From: a virus
Reading direction: 5' to 3' (one strand)
IMG/VR virus record: IMGVR_UViG_3300009706_001267
Coordinates: 1 to 44,528 of that record
DNA length: 44,528 bases
Every line of letters starts with the position of its first letter. Position 1 is the first letter of the stretch. The translations under genes were made by a program, and so were the position numbers. Below the pieces are notes generated by a model. That model was not told the DNA's origin, made no database searches, and was given only the letters and a program-made list of their open reading frames with translations. Positions 25,286-33,612 of the stretch are shown here, piece after piece.

Positions 25286-25975
25286 TTAGCTACCTTCGTA
25301 CTCTCCAAGTGATACTTTATGTAATTCTTTTATCTCGCACATAATATAATGCAAGATAATAGACATGATGCCTTCACATTTTTCCATATGATTTAAATTA
25401 ATATGTATATAATTTAAGAGTTTGTCTTTCAAAATTCCCCCACCATATCCTAAAATACCGAAAGTTTCCATTCCGTTTGAATTGGCCCAGTCAACGGCTT
25501 CTATAAGATTTTTACTATTACCACTACCACTAAGAACTAATAACCCATCGCCTCTATTAGCATAAGTTACAAGTTGATGCTTAAATATATTATCATAAGA
25601 ATCGTCGTTAGATGTAGCAGTAATGAAGCCGATATCATTGCAAAGAGATATAGCTTTGATTCTAGGTCTTGAAAGTCCATTTTCAATTGTCCCTTTAGTT
25701 AGATCTTGTGCGAAATGATTGGAATTACATGCACTTCCTCCATTTCCACATATAAAAAATTGTTTTTCGTTTATATATATGTTCCGAATAGCTTTTAATA
25801 ACTCATCGAGTTGACCTTCTGAAACTAAATGCAGAGAACTACTTATAGAATTAACATGTGATCTCCATCCGGATCGTTCCTTTAATAATTCTATTTCTGA
25901 ATTTACTTTAATATCTGGCATATTATTTGATGAAATATTATCTGCCCATTTTACATGTATATTTTTATTTTTCAT
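25286..25975 (-). CDS. gmhA: SIS-domain sedoheptulose-7-phosphate isomerase (GmhA-like)
   Basis: The SIS phosphosugar motif FFICGNGGSACNSNHFAQDLTKG is near residues 77-99, followed by ISLCNDIGFITATSNDDSYDNIF and LLVLSGSGNSKN, which match phosphoheptose isomerases. GmhA converts sedoheptulose 7-phosphate to D-glycero-D-manno-heptose 7-phosphate, the first step of ADP/GDP-heptose synthesis. The 229-aa protein has about 35 extra N-terminal residues compared with E. coli GmhA. It overlaps the heptose kinase gene by 11 nt. Confidence 0.85.
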   Translation of the reverse strand: MKNKNIHVKWADNISSNNMPDIKVNSEIELLKERSGWRSHVNSISSSLHLVSEGQLDELLKAIRNIYINEKQFFICGNGGSACNSNHFAQDLTKGTIENGLSRPRIKAISLCNDIGFITATSNDDSYDNIFKHQLVTYANRGDGLLVLSGSGNSKNLIEAVDWANSNGMETFGILGYGGGILKDKLLNYIHINLNHMEKCEGIMSIILHYIMCEIKELHKVSLGEYEGS

Positions 25976-26927
25976 TATAAAACACTATTCTTGTTCCCTG
26001 ATTATCGAATCCAACATCAAATGTATCTAAAGTTCTATTTTTCATATGTATCTCTTTAGCATGATCTGTCATGAAAAGTATATAGCCACCTCCGCCAGCT
26101 CCACATATTTTAGATCCTGTTACCCAAGAAGCAGAATTTTGCATAATGGCTTTAATTGCATCATTAGTAATTCCTTTGGCCAGAGTGTTTTTAATTTGCA
26201 TGGATTCATTCATGAGTATTCCAAAATCATCGTACTGTCTGAGATCATAATAATCTAAAGCTTCGGTACAAATGTCATATATTTTATTATATTTTTTTAT
26301 ATTTTTTTCAATAGAATTTATCTGAGAAATAAGAATTGAAGATGATTGTCTATGCTGGCCAGTATTAACCAGAACAAACTTTCTTTCAAACTCTGCATCA
26401 TATTGTAATTTTTTAATTTTTACACTGCCATCTTTAAAAAACCGAAAATGGTTAAAACCGCCGTAACTAACCGCAAATTGATCTTGCTTCCCAATCGGCT
26501 TATCTAAGATTTCAAGCTCAATATGACATGCTAGATGCGCTATATCGGCCTGATTCATTGGAGCCCCGATCCAAGTACTTATAGCATTTATTAGCCCGAC
26601 CAGAATACTTGAAGAAGAAGCTAAGCCAGATCCCTCAGAAGGAATATCTGCTAATGTTGTAATTTCGAGACCGGATTTTACATCAAAATATCTAAGAACC
26701 TCTCGAATATATTCATGTTCAATTTCATCAACATTATCGACAGTTTCTTTTTTAGTATAATTACAAACAAATTGGTCTCGATATAATCTATTTAATATAA
26801 CATAGGTAGATTTATCGATAGCAGCATTTATGACTTGACCGCCATCAGGTGCCGTAATATAATATTCTGGAATATCGGTTCCGCCCCCGAAAAAACTAAT
26901 CCGTAAGGGTGTTTGACAAACTAACAA
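25965..26927 (-). CDS. hddA: GHMP-family heptose-7-phosphate kinase (HddA-like)
   Basis: PLRISFFGGGTD near the N-terminus, the ATP loop PSEGSGLASSSS near 95-106, and KICGAGGGGYILF near the C-terminus are the three GHMP motifs in their HddA form. The enzyme would phosphorylate D-glycero-alpha-D-manno-heptose 7-phosphate to the 1,7-bisphosphate. The start appears to be TTG at 26925-26927: no ATG is available before an in-frame TGA just upstream, and family members start at this point. It overlaps the nucleotidyltransferase gene by 32 nt. Confidence 0.83.
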   Translation of the reverse strand: MLVCQTPLRISFFGGGTDIPEYYITAPDGGQVINAAIDKSTYVILNRLYRDQFVCNYTKKETVDNVDEIEHEYIREVLRYFDVKSGLEITTLADIPSEGSGLASSSSILVGLINAISTWIGAPMNQADIAHLACHIELEILDKPIGKQDQFAVSYGGFNHFRFFKDGSVKIKKLQYDAEFERKFVLVNTGQHRQSSSILISQINSIEKNIKKYNKIYDICTEALDYYDLRQYDDFGILMNESMQIKNTLAKGITNDAIKAIMQNSASWVTGSKICGAGGGGYILFMTDHAKEIHMKNRTLDTFDVGFDNQGTRIVFYNEK

Positions 26928-27315
26928 TTCTCTTCTTCAGTTCAGTTGATGAATAATGATGAAATCTTTTACAATAATAGAGTTCAATATTTTTTAAGAT
27001 ACATGTATTATACCCCGTTATGAATTTATTGTCACGGGAATAATCTTCACCTAAAAATCTAATATTAATTTCTATTGTTTTTAATATATTTTTAAGATCT
27101 TTTTCTGATTCATAAGGAATAATTTCATCAACATATTTACATCCTTTTAATTGTATGAATCGTTCAAAGACTGACTGTACTAAATCTTTTTTGTGAGCGG
27201 GACTAGTGTGAAGACCAACGATTAAATAATCACAATTTTTCCTCGCTTCTTCTAACATTACAATATGCCCTGCATGTAATAAATCAAAAGCGGATGCTGC
27301 AAATCCTTTTTTCAT
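26896..27315 (-). CDS. Cytidylyltransferase-fold nucleotidyltransferase (TagD/HldE-C-like)
   Basis: The first 20 residues contain AASAFDLLHAGHIVMLEEA with H14-A-G-H17, the HxGH nucleotide-binding motif. KGCKYVDEIIPYES and the C-terminal YYCKRFHHYSSTELKKRI follow the glycerol-3-phosphate cytidylyltransferase/HldE C-domain pattern. At 139 aa it is a single domain. In this operon it could activate heptose-1-phosphate or another phosphorylated alcohol to its nucleotide form. It overlaps the glycosyltransferase gene as ATGA. Confidence 0.82.
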   Translation of the reverse strand: MKKGFAASAFDLLHAGHIVMLEEARKNCDYLIVGLHTSPAHKKDLVQSVFERFIQLKGCKYVDEIIPYESEKDLKNILKTIEINIRFLGEDYSRDNKFITGYNTCILKNIELYYCKRFHHYSSTELKKRIVSLSNTLTD

Positions 27316-28331
27316 AAGACCGTTGATATTCTTTCGGCATCTGATTGTTCTTCGAGTTCATCTTCAATATCCATTAATTCAAACATCTCTATCCATTTAG
27401 GAGCTCTATAATCCCAACTATAATATTTGTCAGCATGTTTTTTGGCCCGGTCTATAATATCTTGTGTTTCATCATCCCAATATGTATCTAATAATTTATC
27501 TATTTCATCAGCAAATCTATAACAATGTTCTATTTCATCTTTAATATAAGGATACATAAATGCATGATCAGAACAAGTCTCTGGTAACGCTCCTAAACTA
27601 TTTGTAAGCATTAATGTTCTGGAAGACATTGCTTCCATAGCAGTTCTACAAGAAGTTTCTTCCCATATACATGGATAAGCCCAAATATGCATATCTTTCC
27701 ATTCTTCTCTTAAAGGCCTTCCTTTAACAATTTTATGTAAGGTCATATTAGGATTTTTTTCAATATGATCAAATAATTCTCCGTATGGTTGATCGTTTTC
27801 TTTCCACCCATAAATTTGAAAACTTGAATATACATGTAAATGCCAATCATCTCTTTCGAGTTCATGTAAAGCATTACATAATACATGTAAACCTCTTTGA
27901 GGTGTAGAAGCATAAATTAAATTTATTTTACCTTCTCTAGGTTTTTCATAATGTTCAAATGGAAATATTGCTGTTTTTTGAACTTCACAACGATCCATTG
28001 GTAAATCATATTTTTCTAGAAAAGTATGCATTTGCCAATAACTCGAAAAGATTAATTTCTCAAATTCTTTTGCACCATCTTTATTTTTTAAAAAATCATG
28101 TCCGCCACTTCCATCTTTTGCTAAATCATGAAACCACCAAATTCTGGGCAAAATAGTTTGAATATTTTCTGGATATAATCTTGATATTATCCATTGATAA
28201 TCTGTTTTATATTTTTTAGGTAAATGCGACCATAATTCTAAGGTTGTTAATTCTGTTCCCCCAAAAGAATTCTTGGCCATATTATTTTCTTTTCTTTGAG
28301 GTATTGTTTTATCTTTATAAATGTCTTTCAT
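27312..28331 (-). CDS. GT-B glycosyltransferase (GT4-like)
   Basis: The C-terminal half carries INLIYASTPQRGLHVLCNAL and HIWAYPCIWEETSCRTAMEAMSS, the GT4 pattern of an acceptor-side turn followed by a donor-binding E(x7)E motif. The N-terminal half (NSFGGTELTTLELW; RIWWFHDLAKDG) is consistent with GT-B proteins. It would transfer a sugar, perhaps the heptose made by neighbouring enzymes, to a glycan or virion protein. It starts in an ATGA overlap with the pyruvyl transferase gene. Confidence 0.83.
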   Translation of the reverse strand: MKDIYKDKTIPQRKENNMAKNSFGGTELTTLELWSHLPKKYKTDYQWIISRLYPENIQTILPRIWWFHDLAKDGSGGHDFLKNKDGAKEFEKLIFSSYWQMHTFLEKYDLPMDRCEVQKTAIFPFEHYEKPREGKINLIYASTPQRGLHVLCNALHELERDDWHLHVYSSFQIYGWKENDQPYGELFDHIEKNPNMTLHKIVKGRPLREEWKDMHIWAYPCIWEETSCRTAMEAMSSRTLMLTNSLGALPETCSDHAFMYPYIKDEIEHCYRFADEIDKLLDTYWDDETQDIIDRAKKHADKYYSWDYRAPKWIEMFELMDIEDELEEQSDAERISTVL

Positions 28332-29191
28332 ACGTTGATCTTGAATGTTCTAGGACTGTTTGAAATATGATCTATTAATTCTTTGTGAAAATTTATATTT
28401 GCTTCTCTACATTCTTCTAAAGAACTTTTATATTGTCTTTGTTCTTTATCTTGAATAGTTTTCCACCAATCAGTTGTCGGGCAATATAAAGGTTTATGTT
28501 TTAAACCGTAAAATTTAGAACACCAAGGAAAAGCTACAACAACCTTTCCCAAAAGAGTTGCCCAATAAGCACCGTGATAAGAATTTGTAACAACAATATC
28601 TCCACTTGCGATAAATTCTATTGTTTCTTCAAAATTGATTTCATTGTTTACTTTATGAGGATAATCCCAAGTTTCTGGAGGCATACCATGGACAACATTC
28701 ATTGGAAGCGAAGCATGAGTAAAAAATACAATATCATATTTGGTTTCATATTCTTTATCAAAAGCTTCATGCATACAACTCGCACAGGGAACCCATCTTG
28801 CAGCTGGTATCGATTGATATATATGTGGATGATGATCACGTATGCCCAATAAATCAAATGATCTTATATAACCCGGATACGTTATATTCATTGGCGGTAT
28901 ACATTGTACTTGTTCATCTAAACAAATATACATATGTTCGCCTAATCCCCATCCATATATTCTATAATTAGAATTTTTTTGATGTCTCAGAACGTGAGAC
29001 ATTGGTCTCATTTGACCTATGAGTCCTCCACCACCGTAAATGACGTTTTCATGGGGTGGTGCATAATCATATTCTAATTGAAAGATATCTTTTTGATTTC
29101 CCGGTAAATCAAAATACTTTGTGGGGGTACTGTACGAATCACCTATGTTAGTTTCATCTGTCCTAAATATATTGGTAAACTGTAATTCCAT
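28328..29191 (-). CDS. Polysaccharide pyruvyl transferase family protein
   Basis: The 287-aa protein has NVIYGGGGLIGQM near the N-terminus, RIYGWGLGEH, GIRDHH and VVTNSYHGAYWATLLGKVVVAFPW near the C-terminus, matching the pyruvyl transferase (CsaB/WcaK) fold. These enzymes add ketal pyruvate from phosphoenolpyruvate to sugars, making them acidic. It is the first gene of the sugar operon and lies 14 nt from a divergently transcribed gene, so its promoter must lie inside that gene. The ribosome binding site is weak. Confidence 0.82.
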   Translation of the reverse strand: MELQFTNIFRTDETNIGDSYSTPTKYFDLPGNQKDIFQLEYDYAPPHENVIYGGGGLIGQMRPMSHVLRHQKNSNYRIYGWGLGEHMYICLDEQVQCIPPMNITYPGYIRSFDLLGIRDHHPHIYQSIPAARWVPCASCMHEAFDKEYETKYDIVFFTHASLPMNVVHGMPPETWDYPHKVNNEINFEETIEFIASGDIVVTNSYHGAYWATLLGKVVVAFPWCSKFYGLKHKPLYCPTTDWWKTIQDKEQRQYKSSLEECREANINFHKELIDHISNSPRTFKINV

Positions 29192-29205
29192 AGAAAGGTA
29201 TATTC

Positions 29206-29592
29206 ATGCAAGATTTAAATGATTTTGGTTTTAGTACTGTGAGTGAACAAGAATTTACTTCGGCTGCTAAAGAACCTGAAGAGAAAGTAGTTACTGCTGC
29301 GGTAGAAAAAGCCAAAGCTGGACAAATAAAAGAAGTTGAGGGAACTGTAAATAAAATTTGGAGTTTGCTGGACTATCATTATGAAGATATTGATAAGCAT
29401 AAAGAAAAATTAAATAAAGAATTCAGTAGGTGTATGAAAGAAGTAGAAGATTTAATTGTACCTCTGCTAAATAATTTAGCAAAATCTTCCACTAATGAAT
29501 ACATATATTGGCCTGGTAGGCGGGAAATTTTAGAAACACAGATTGAGAAAATTACTGCACATACTCGAGATGTAAATATATTCACTGAGTAA
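29206..29592 (+). CDS. Conserved phage protein of unknown function, the only plus-strand gene (128 aa)
   Basis: This is an acidic, helical protein (MQDLNDFGFSTVSEQEF; EEKVVTAAVEKAKAG; HKEKLNKEFSRCMKEVEDLI), probably with a coiled coil over residues 40-110. The ribosome binding site AGAAAGG lies about 8 nt before the ATG. It is divergent from the pyruvyl transferase (14-nt gap) and convergent with the RuvC-like gene (11-nt overlap of the 3' ends), so it is fully embedded in an oppositely transcribed region. Similar acidic proteins occur in T4-like marine phages, but I know no function. Confidence 0.78.
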   Translation: MQDLNDFGFSTVSEQEFTSAAKEPEEKVVTAAVEKAKAGQIKEVEGTVNKIWSLLDYHYEDIDKHKEKLNKEFSRCMKEVEDLIVPLLNNLAKSSTNEYIYWPGRREILETQIEKITAHTRDVNIFTE

Positions 29593-30121
29593 CTCCGTAT
29601 TTACAAAGATAGTAAGAATCAACAATATCGGTTGCAGGGTTGCCATTTTCTTGAACTAATTCAAAATTATCCGGCTCTGCCTTCCATGATTCTAGCATAG
29701 CTTCTTTATTAGAATTTCCCTTACCTGTTGCGAACTTCTTAATAACAGTTGGAGGAACTGTTTCATAGCGGAAACCATTCTGTTTTAATTTTAATTTCAA
29801 AATACCAACATTTTCCGCGATGTTAAAAACTCTGCCGGTAGACCCATAAGAATAATCTTCTAGTATAACTTTCTCAACTCTACCATTATGCCAACGTAAT
29901 GCTTCTATGGTCCAATCAGCTAAAAAAATATACTTATCTATTAATTTTAAATCTTTTGGTAACTTATAACAATTTACATTTTGAAGGGTGGCCCACCGAG
30001 GCCTCCACTTATCCAAAGCAAAAAAACTAAAATTACAATCAATAGGATTAATTGTTCCATCTTTTTTAAATATACAAATACATGGGCTGGTTGTAGAATA
30101 ATCTATTCCTGCGCAAATCAA
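29582..30121 (-). CDS. RuvC-like Holliday junction resolvase
   Basis: The RNase H-fold nuclease motifs are visible: CAGIDYSTTSP with the first catalytic Asp, VILEDYSYGSTG with the Glu, and NPATDIVDSYYLCKYG with the C-terminal Asp residues; FATGKGNSNKEAM lies between. It is 179 aa, close to bacterial RuvC. It likely resolves branched DNA before packaging, in place of T4 endonuclease VII. The start codon appears to be TTG at 30119-30121, in a TAATTG junction with AGGA upstream. Confidence 0.82.
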   Translation of the reverse strand: MICAGIDYSTTSPCICIFKKDGTINPIDCNFSFFALDKWRPRWATLQNVNCYKLPKDLKLIDKYIFLADWTIEALRWHNGRVEKVILEDYSYGSTGRVFNIAENVGILKLKLKQNGFRYETVPPTVIKKFATGKGNSNKEAMLESWKAEPDNFELVQENGNPATDIVDSYYLCKYGVTQ

Positions 30122-30586
30122 TTAAAATCCTAACTGTTGTAATTCTCTTATGCTATCTTTTGCAGATGTATGTAATATCGCAATGCCACCTTTGGATTTC
30201 CATTCAGCTACGTTTGATTCAGAATCATCGATTAAAATATTCGGTGATAAATTTTCTTCAACAGCATAATATTGTTTTTCTCTCTGAAAAACACAATGAA
30301 TCCTTACGGGGAATAATTTATAATGTTTAAAAATCCATTGCATTTTTTGTATGCGACATTCTGGAAAACCAGAGTCGTTAGGGATCGCGGTCAAAACATG
30401 CCAATCAAATTGCCCGGAAATATGATTTATTAATTCATCTGCATCAGGCATTTTGGGAAGAGAAAAGAAAAAATCTTCGGGGAGAAGTTCCCATCTGTTT
30501 GCCCATTCTTTTTTAGTATTAAATTTGTCAATGATGGGTTTATCAAAATCTGATAAAACACCATCCATATCAATAAAAACTTTCAT
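30122..30586 (-). CDS. HAD-superfamily phosphatase, 5'(3')-deoxyribonucleotidase-like
   Basis: Motif I is FIDMDGVLSDFD (DxDG) at 5-15, motif II is LTAIPND near 70, and the C-terminal motif is NILIDDSESNVAEW, matching NT5C-type nucleotidases. It probably dephosphorylates nucleotides in the pool-adjusting set with NrdJ and ThyX. An alternative role as the missing heptose-1,7-bisphosphate phosphatase is possible but the motifs fit nucleotidases better. Confidence 0.8.
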   Translation of the reverse strand: MKVFIDMDGVLSDFDKPIIDKFNTKKEWANRWELLPEDFFFSLPKMPDADELINHISGQFDWHVLTAIPNDSGFPECRIQKMQWIFKHYKLFPVRIHCVFQREKQYYAVEENLSPNILIDDSESNVAEWKSKGGIAILHTSAKDSIRELQQLGF

Positions 30587-30588
30587 AA

Positions 30589-30801
30589 TTAATCGTATAT
30601 AAAATTCATTTCGCCTTCAAGGCCCACTTTTTCTTTATATGCTTTATCAAGAATATCTTCTAACCAGAGTTTGCCTGTAAAAGCAGGCGCATTCTCAATA
30701 TCTTTCCACAACTCTTGGATTGCGGGAACACCTAATGATTCAGTATGTTTTTCAAGAACCTTAACACACTCATCAACATATTTTTCAAATGTTGTTTTCA
30801 T
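30589..30801 (-). CDS. Small acidic protein of unknown function (70 aa)
   Basis: The sequence MKTTFEKYVDECVKVLEKH...WLEDILDKAYKEKVGLEGEMNFIYD is helical and acidic, with no recognised motif. It is the first gene after a sigma70-like promoter at 30812-30840 and has GAGGG just upstream of the ATG. An early function is likely from that promoter, but its nature is unknown. Confidence 0.7.
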   Translation of the reverse strand: MKTTFEKYVDECVKVLEKHTESLGVPAIQELWKDIENAPAFTGKLWLEDILDKAYKEKVGLEGEMNFIYD

Positions 30802-30811
30802 AATACCCTCT

Positions 30812-30840
30812 ATTATACATCATTAATAAGTAAATTTCAA
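30812..30840 (-). promoter_or_regulatory. Sigma70-type promoter (TTGAAA-17-TATAAT)
   Basis: The minus strand has TTGAAA at 30840-30835 and TATAAT at 30817-30812 with a 17-nt spacer, in the 49-nt gap after nrdJ. The start site would fall near 30805, only a few bases before the ATG of the 70-aa protein at 30801, with GAGGG between. It should drive the small protein, the HAD phosphatase and the resolvase early in infection. Confidence 0.75.
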
Positions 30841-30850
30841 CAAAAAAATT

Positions 30851-32812
30851 TTAAATCAAATCTACAACTTCACATCCACCGGGACTTGCACAAGCTTGTG
30901 TTTGTGCTCCGGCTGTATGGTCTTCTTTTTCATAATCACTTAATTTATCCCAATTTACATTTTTGGGCATTTTTAATAATAATTCTTTATACTGTTCTTC
31001 ATCGCAATCTTGGTAAGGAGCTTGTTTATATGTATGTTCACTGAATGGTAAAAATGAAATGCCGCTAATAGAATCAAAATTATCCCAAACCCATGAACCT
31101 ACCATCATCCATTCGTGTTCCTTAACCGATATTGTAATAGATGGTTTATGCTCACACCAATGATCTTGATATACTTTCCACAATTCTAATTGATCTATAG
31201 CTGTCATATCGGTTCTACATATAGCCCCTTTTGGGCTTTTTTGTGGAAAAGAAAATACTGCAGTATGTTCTGGTTTTGTTATATCAGGTTCATTCGGAAA
31301 CTTAGCTTCTTTCATAAACTTACATAAAGGATCTTTATTATCGGCTCGTACAGTTCGTATATAATAGGGATTATGACGAGCATGAATACCACTAGCACTA
31401 TCAACGAGCTGAGAAACAGTTCCACTCGGTTTGACACAAGTAACTGCTGCCGATCTTGGGATCCCCAGTTTTTCAGCCCACTCTTTATTTGTTTCGATAG
31501 CGACATTTCGGAGTTCCTCTAAAAGTTTACCGGTTTTTAACATTCCCCTTTTTCCATTTGTTAATTCATTATCCATTATTCCGGTAAGCGATACTCCCAG
31601 AAGTCGTTCTTCTTCGCAATTTCTGGCCCATTCTTTTGTAAGATATTTGAAGTTAGTGAGAGTTGATTGGAACGTTCCAAGTATGGTTGCATTGCGCACT
31701 TTATCTTTGAGACATTGGCGAGTGTCCCGTCCTCGGACAACGACTTCAGATAAGTTGCAAAATTCCCGTGACCGTAAAATGATCTCGCTGCATGGATTTG
31801 TGCCAAAGTCCTCTCTGGGATCTCTTCTTCTAATAAATCCTCCATGTTCATCTTGTTCCCTTTCATTTAATTTTTGTACTTGTCGACTAGCTGAATCTCC
31901 ATTATATATTCCCCGTTCTCCAGATTTTGAATCATAAAGAGATAACCATTCTCTCATAAAAGTACCGGCATCTGGTTTTTCTTTATAATTGACAGAATTG
32001 TTTGCTAAAGCACGCTGTACATTAATTTTATACCATTCCCCATGTTTTGCAAATCTCATTTCGCGATCATTAAGATCACTAAGACTAATAAGCGCGCTCC
32101 TTCGAACGCCTCCTACAACAACTACTTCCGCAGTCTTACAAATAATATCATGACATTCAATTGGTTTAAGTTGTCTTCCTGCGGCATTTGAAATTATCCC
32201 TGTTACAAAATTAAATAAATCTACTAATGGTTCGGGGCCAGAAGCTCTACCCCCAAAAGTTTTCAAAGGCATGCCTGCAGCTCTTACCTTGCTCATATCC
32301 CATTTAGGCTTTTGACCTTGATATAATAATGAGACTAATTCCTTATAAGCTTTACACCAACCCAATTTACTATCTGCAACTACTATGGTGGTATCTGTTG
32401 GAAAAAATTCTTCTGCGATAATTGGCATTTGATTTGTATATTTTTCTTCAACAGAAAAACCAACTCCTGTTCCATTCATTAAAACATACATAATTTCATC
32501 AAACGTTCTTTGATTATCACATTTTAAATATGAACAATTATACCCAGCAACATTTTCTTTTTTGAGAGGTTCGCCAGCCGTCATTAAACATCTCATAGAT
32601 GGCATAACTTCTAAATTTAGAACCGCTTCTTCTAATTCTTTTCTTACCTCATCAGAAAAATCATAATTACATTTTTCTTTTAAATCTTCTTTAAAAAAAT
32701 CAAAATATCTTCCAATTGTTTCGGACCATTTTTCTCTTCTTTCTTCATCATACCTCCATCTCGCATATCTTGAAAGATGTATAAATGATTGATATTCTGT
32801 GGGTAAGTTCAT
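30851..32812 (-). CDS. nrdJ: Adenosylcobalamin-dependent (class II) ribonucleoside-triphosphate reductase
   Basis: The N-terminus (FIHLSRYARWRYDEERREKW), MNGTGVGFSVEEK, FGTNPCSEIILRSREFCNLSEV around the active-site cysteine, and CVKPSGTVSQL identify a monomeric class II RNR of the Lactobacillus leichmannii type. The tail AGAQTQACASPGGCEVVDLI keeps two cysteines for re-reduction. At 653 aa it is shorter than the 739-aa reference. It reduces NTPs to dNTPs with adenosylcobalamin, so it works without oxygen but needs B12. It follows thyX by 14 nt with AAGGA as ribosome binding site. Confidence 0.92.
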   Translation of the reverse strand: MNLPTEYQSFIHLSRYARWRYDEERREKWSETIGRYFDFFKEDLKEKCNYDFSDEVRKELEEAVLNLEVMPSMRCLMTAGEPLKKENVAGYNCSYLKCDNQRTFDEIMYVLMNGTGVGFSVEEKYTNQMPIIAEEFFPTDTTIVVADSKLGWCKAYKELVSLLYQGQKPKWDMSKVRAAGMPLKTFGGRASGPEPLVDLFNFVTGIISNAAGRQLKPIECHDIICKTAEVVVVGGVRRSALISLSDLNDREMRFAKHGEWYKINVQRALANNSVNYKEKPDAGTFMREWLSLYDSKSGERGIYNGDSASRQVQKLNEREQDEHGGFIRRRDPREDFGTNPCSEIILRSREFCNLSEVVVRGRDTRQCLKDKVRNATILGTFQSTLTNFKYLTKEWARNCEEERLLGVSLTGIMDNELTNGKRGMLKTGKLLEELRNVAIETNKEWAEKLGIPRSAAVTCVKPSGTVSQLVDSASGIHARHNPYYIRTVRADNKDPLCKFMKEAKFPNEPDITKPEHTAVFSFPQKSPKGAICRTDMTAIDQLELWKVYQDHWCEHKPSITISVKEHEWMMVGSWVWDNFDSISGISFLPFSEHTYKQAPYQDCDEEQYKELLLKMPKNVNWDKLSDYEKEDHTAGAQTQACASPGGCEVVDLI

Positions 32813-32826
32813 TCATTTTCCTTGTG

Positions 32827-33612
32827 TTAAATTTTTTCTAGGAATTCTTTTTGTTCTCGATTTGATAAACCCTCAAGGGCAAATGCTTTGCTGTCTGATA
32901 ATTCATACTTTATTACTTCCATTTCTTGTTTAGAAAATGTTACAGCATCTTTACTATAATCTTCAAATGCTTCACAACATAAAGGAAATTCGGGTTTGAT
33001 TAATTGATACATTGCTGTAGCATAATCCTGAGTTTCTTTCTGCGTATGATTATCCATTCTTAATTTACAAAAATGAAAAAAATTATGTAAATCTATTTTC
33101 CAAATAACCTCAGTATAATTACCCACCGGTAGCACAGAGCGAGCCAATTCTCGAGCCAAATCAAGTTCTAATAAATTGTGATAGGAGTGAATAGCATTAT
33201 CATATATGCGATTAAATTCGAATTTAACAAGACCTTTTTGCTCAATCTCTTCACCTCTACCCTGATTGTTTTGGGTTGATTGTTTTTGTATATCATCGTC
33301 ATGAGGAACGTAAAAGTCTTCACTCATCAACGAATATCGTCCTGAATATTCATTTAAATTCGCCGTCCGATGCCGAATTATTTGTCTCATAACAAAAATG
33401 GGTAATTTTAAATAGAATTTTACTTCACACATTTCAAAAGGAGATGTGTGTTTATGCCTCATTAAATATCGAATTAAATTACGGGTCTCACTAACTTTTT
33501 TTGTACCTTTGCCGTAACTTATTCGGGCGGCATCGACTATATCTTCATCACTTCCCATAATATCTAATAATCTAACTAGTCCATCTTCATGAACTTTCAC
33601 TTCTTCATTCAT
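32827..33612 (-). CDS. thyX: FAD-dependent thymidylate synthase ThyX
   Basis: I chose the ATG at 33610-33612 (MNEEVKVHEDGL, 261 aa), which overlaps the primase stop as ATGA and has GGAAAAG about 4 nt upstream. A frame 4 codons longer would begin with GTG inside the primase gene. The ThyX signature RHRTANLNEYSGRYS is complete. The enzyme methylates dUMP to dTMP with methylene-tetrahydrofolate and reduced flavin, feeding an AT-rich genome. It is in an operon with the primase and nrdJ. Confidence 0.93.
   Translation of the reverse strand: MNEEVKVHEDGLVRLLDIMGSDEDIVDAARISYGKGTKKVSETRNLIRYLMRHKHTSPFEMCEVKFYLKLPIFVMRQIIRHRTANLNEYSGRYSLMSEDFYVPHDDDIQKQSTQNNQGRGEEIEQKGLVKFEFNRIYDNAIHSYHNLLELDLARELARSVLPVGNYTEVIWKIDLHNFFHFCKLRMDNHTQKETQDYATAMYQLIKPEFPLCCEAFEDYSKDAVTFSKQEMEVIKYELSDSKAFALEGLSNREQKEFLEKI

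Noticed and set aside
30122-30586. HAD phosphatase as the missing heptose-bisphosphate phosphatase (GmhB)
   Set aside because: The DxDG and LIDDS motifs and size match 5'(3')-deoxyribonucleotidases better, and it sits with the nucleotide genes. It was kept only as an alternative.
31431-31937. 168-aa open frame on the plus strand
   Set aside because: It is entirely antisense to nrdJ, has no family features, and its Ser/Leu/Arg-rich composition is typical of the complement of a coding region.
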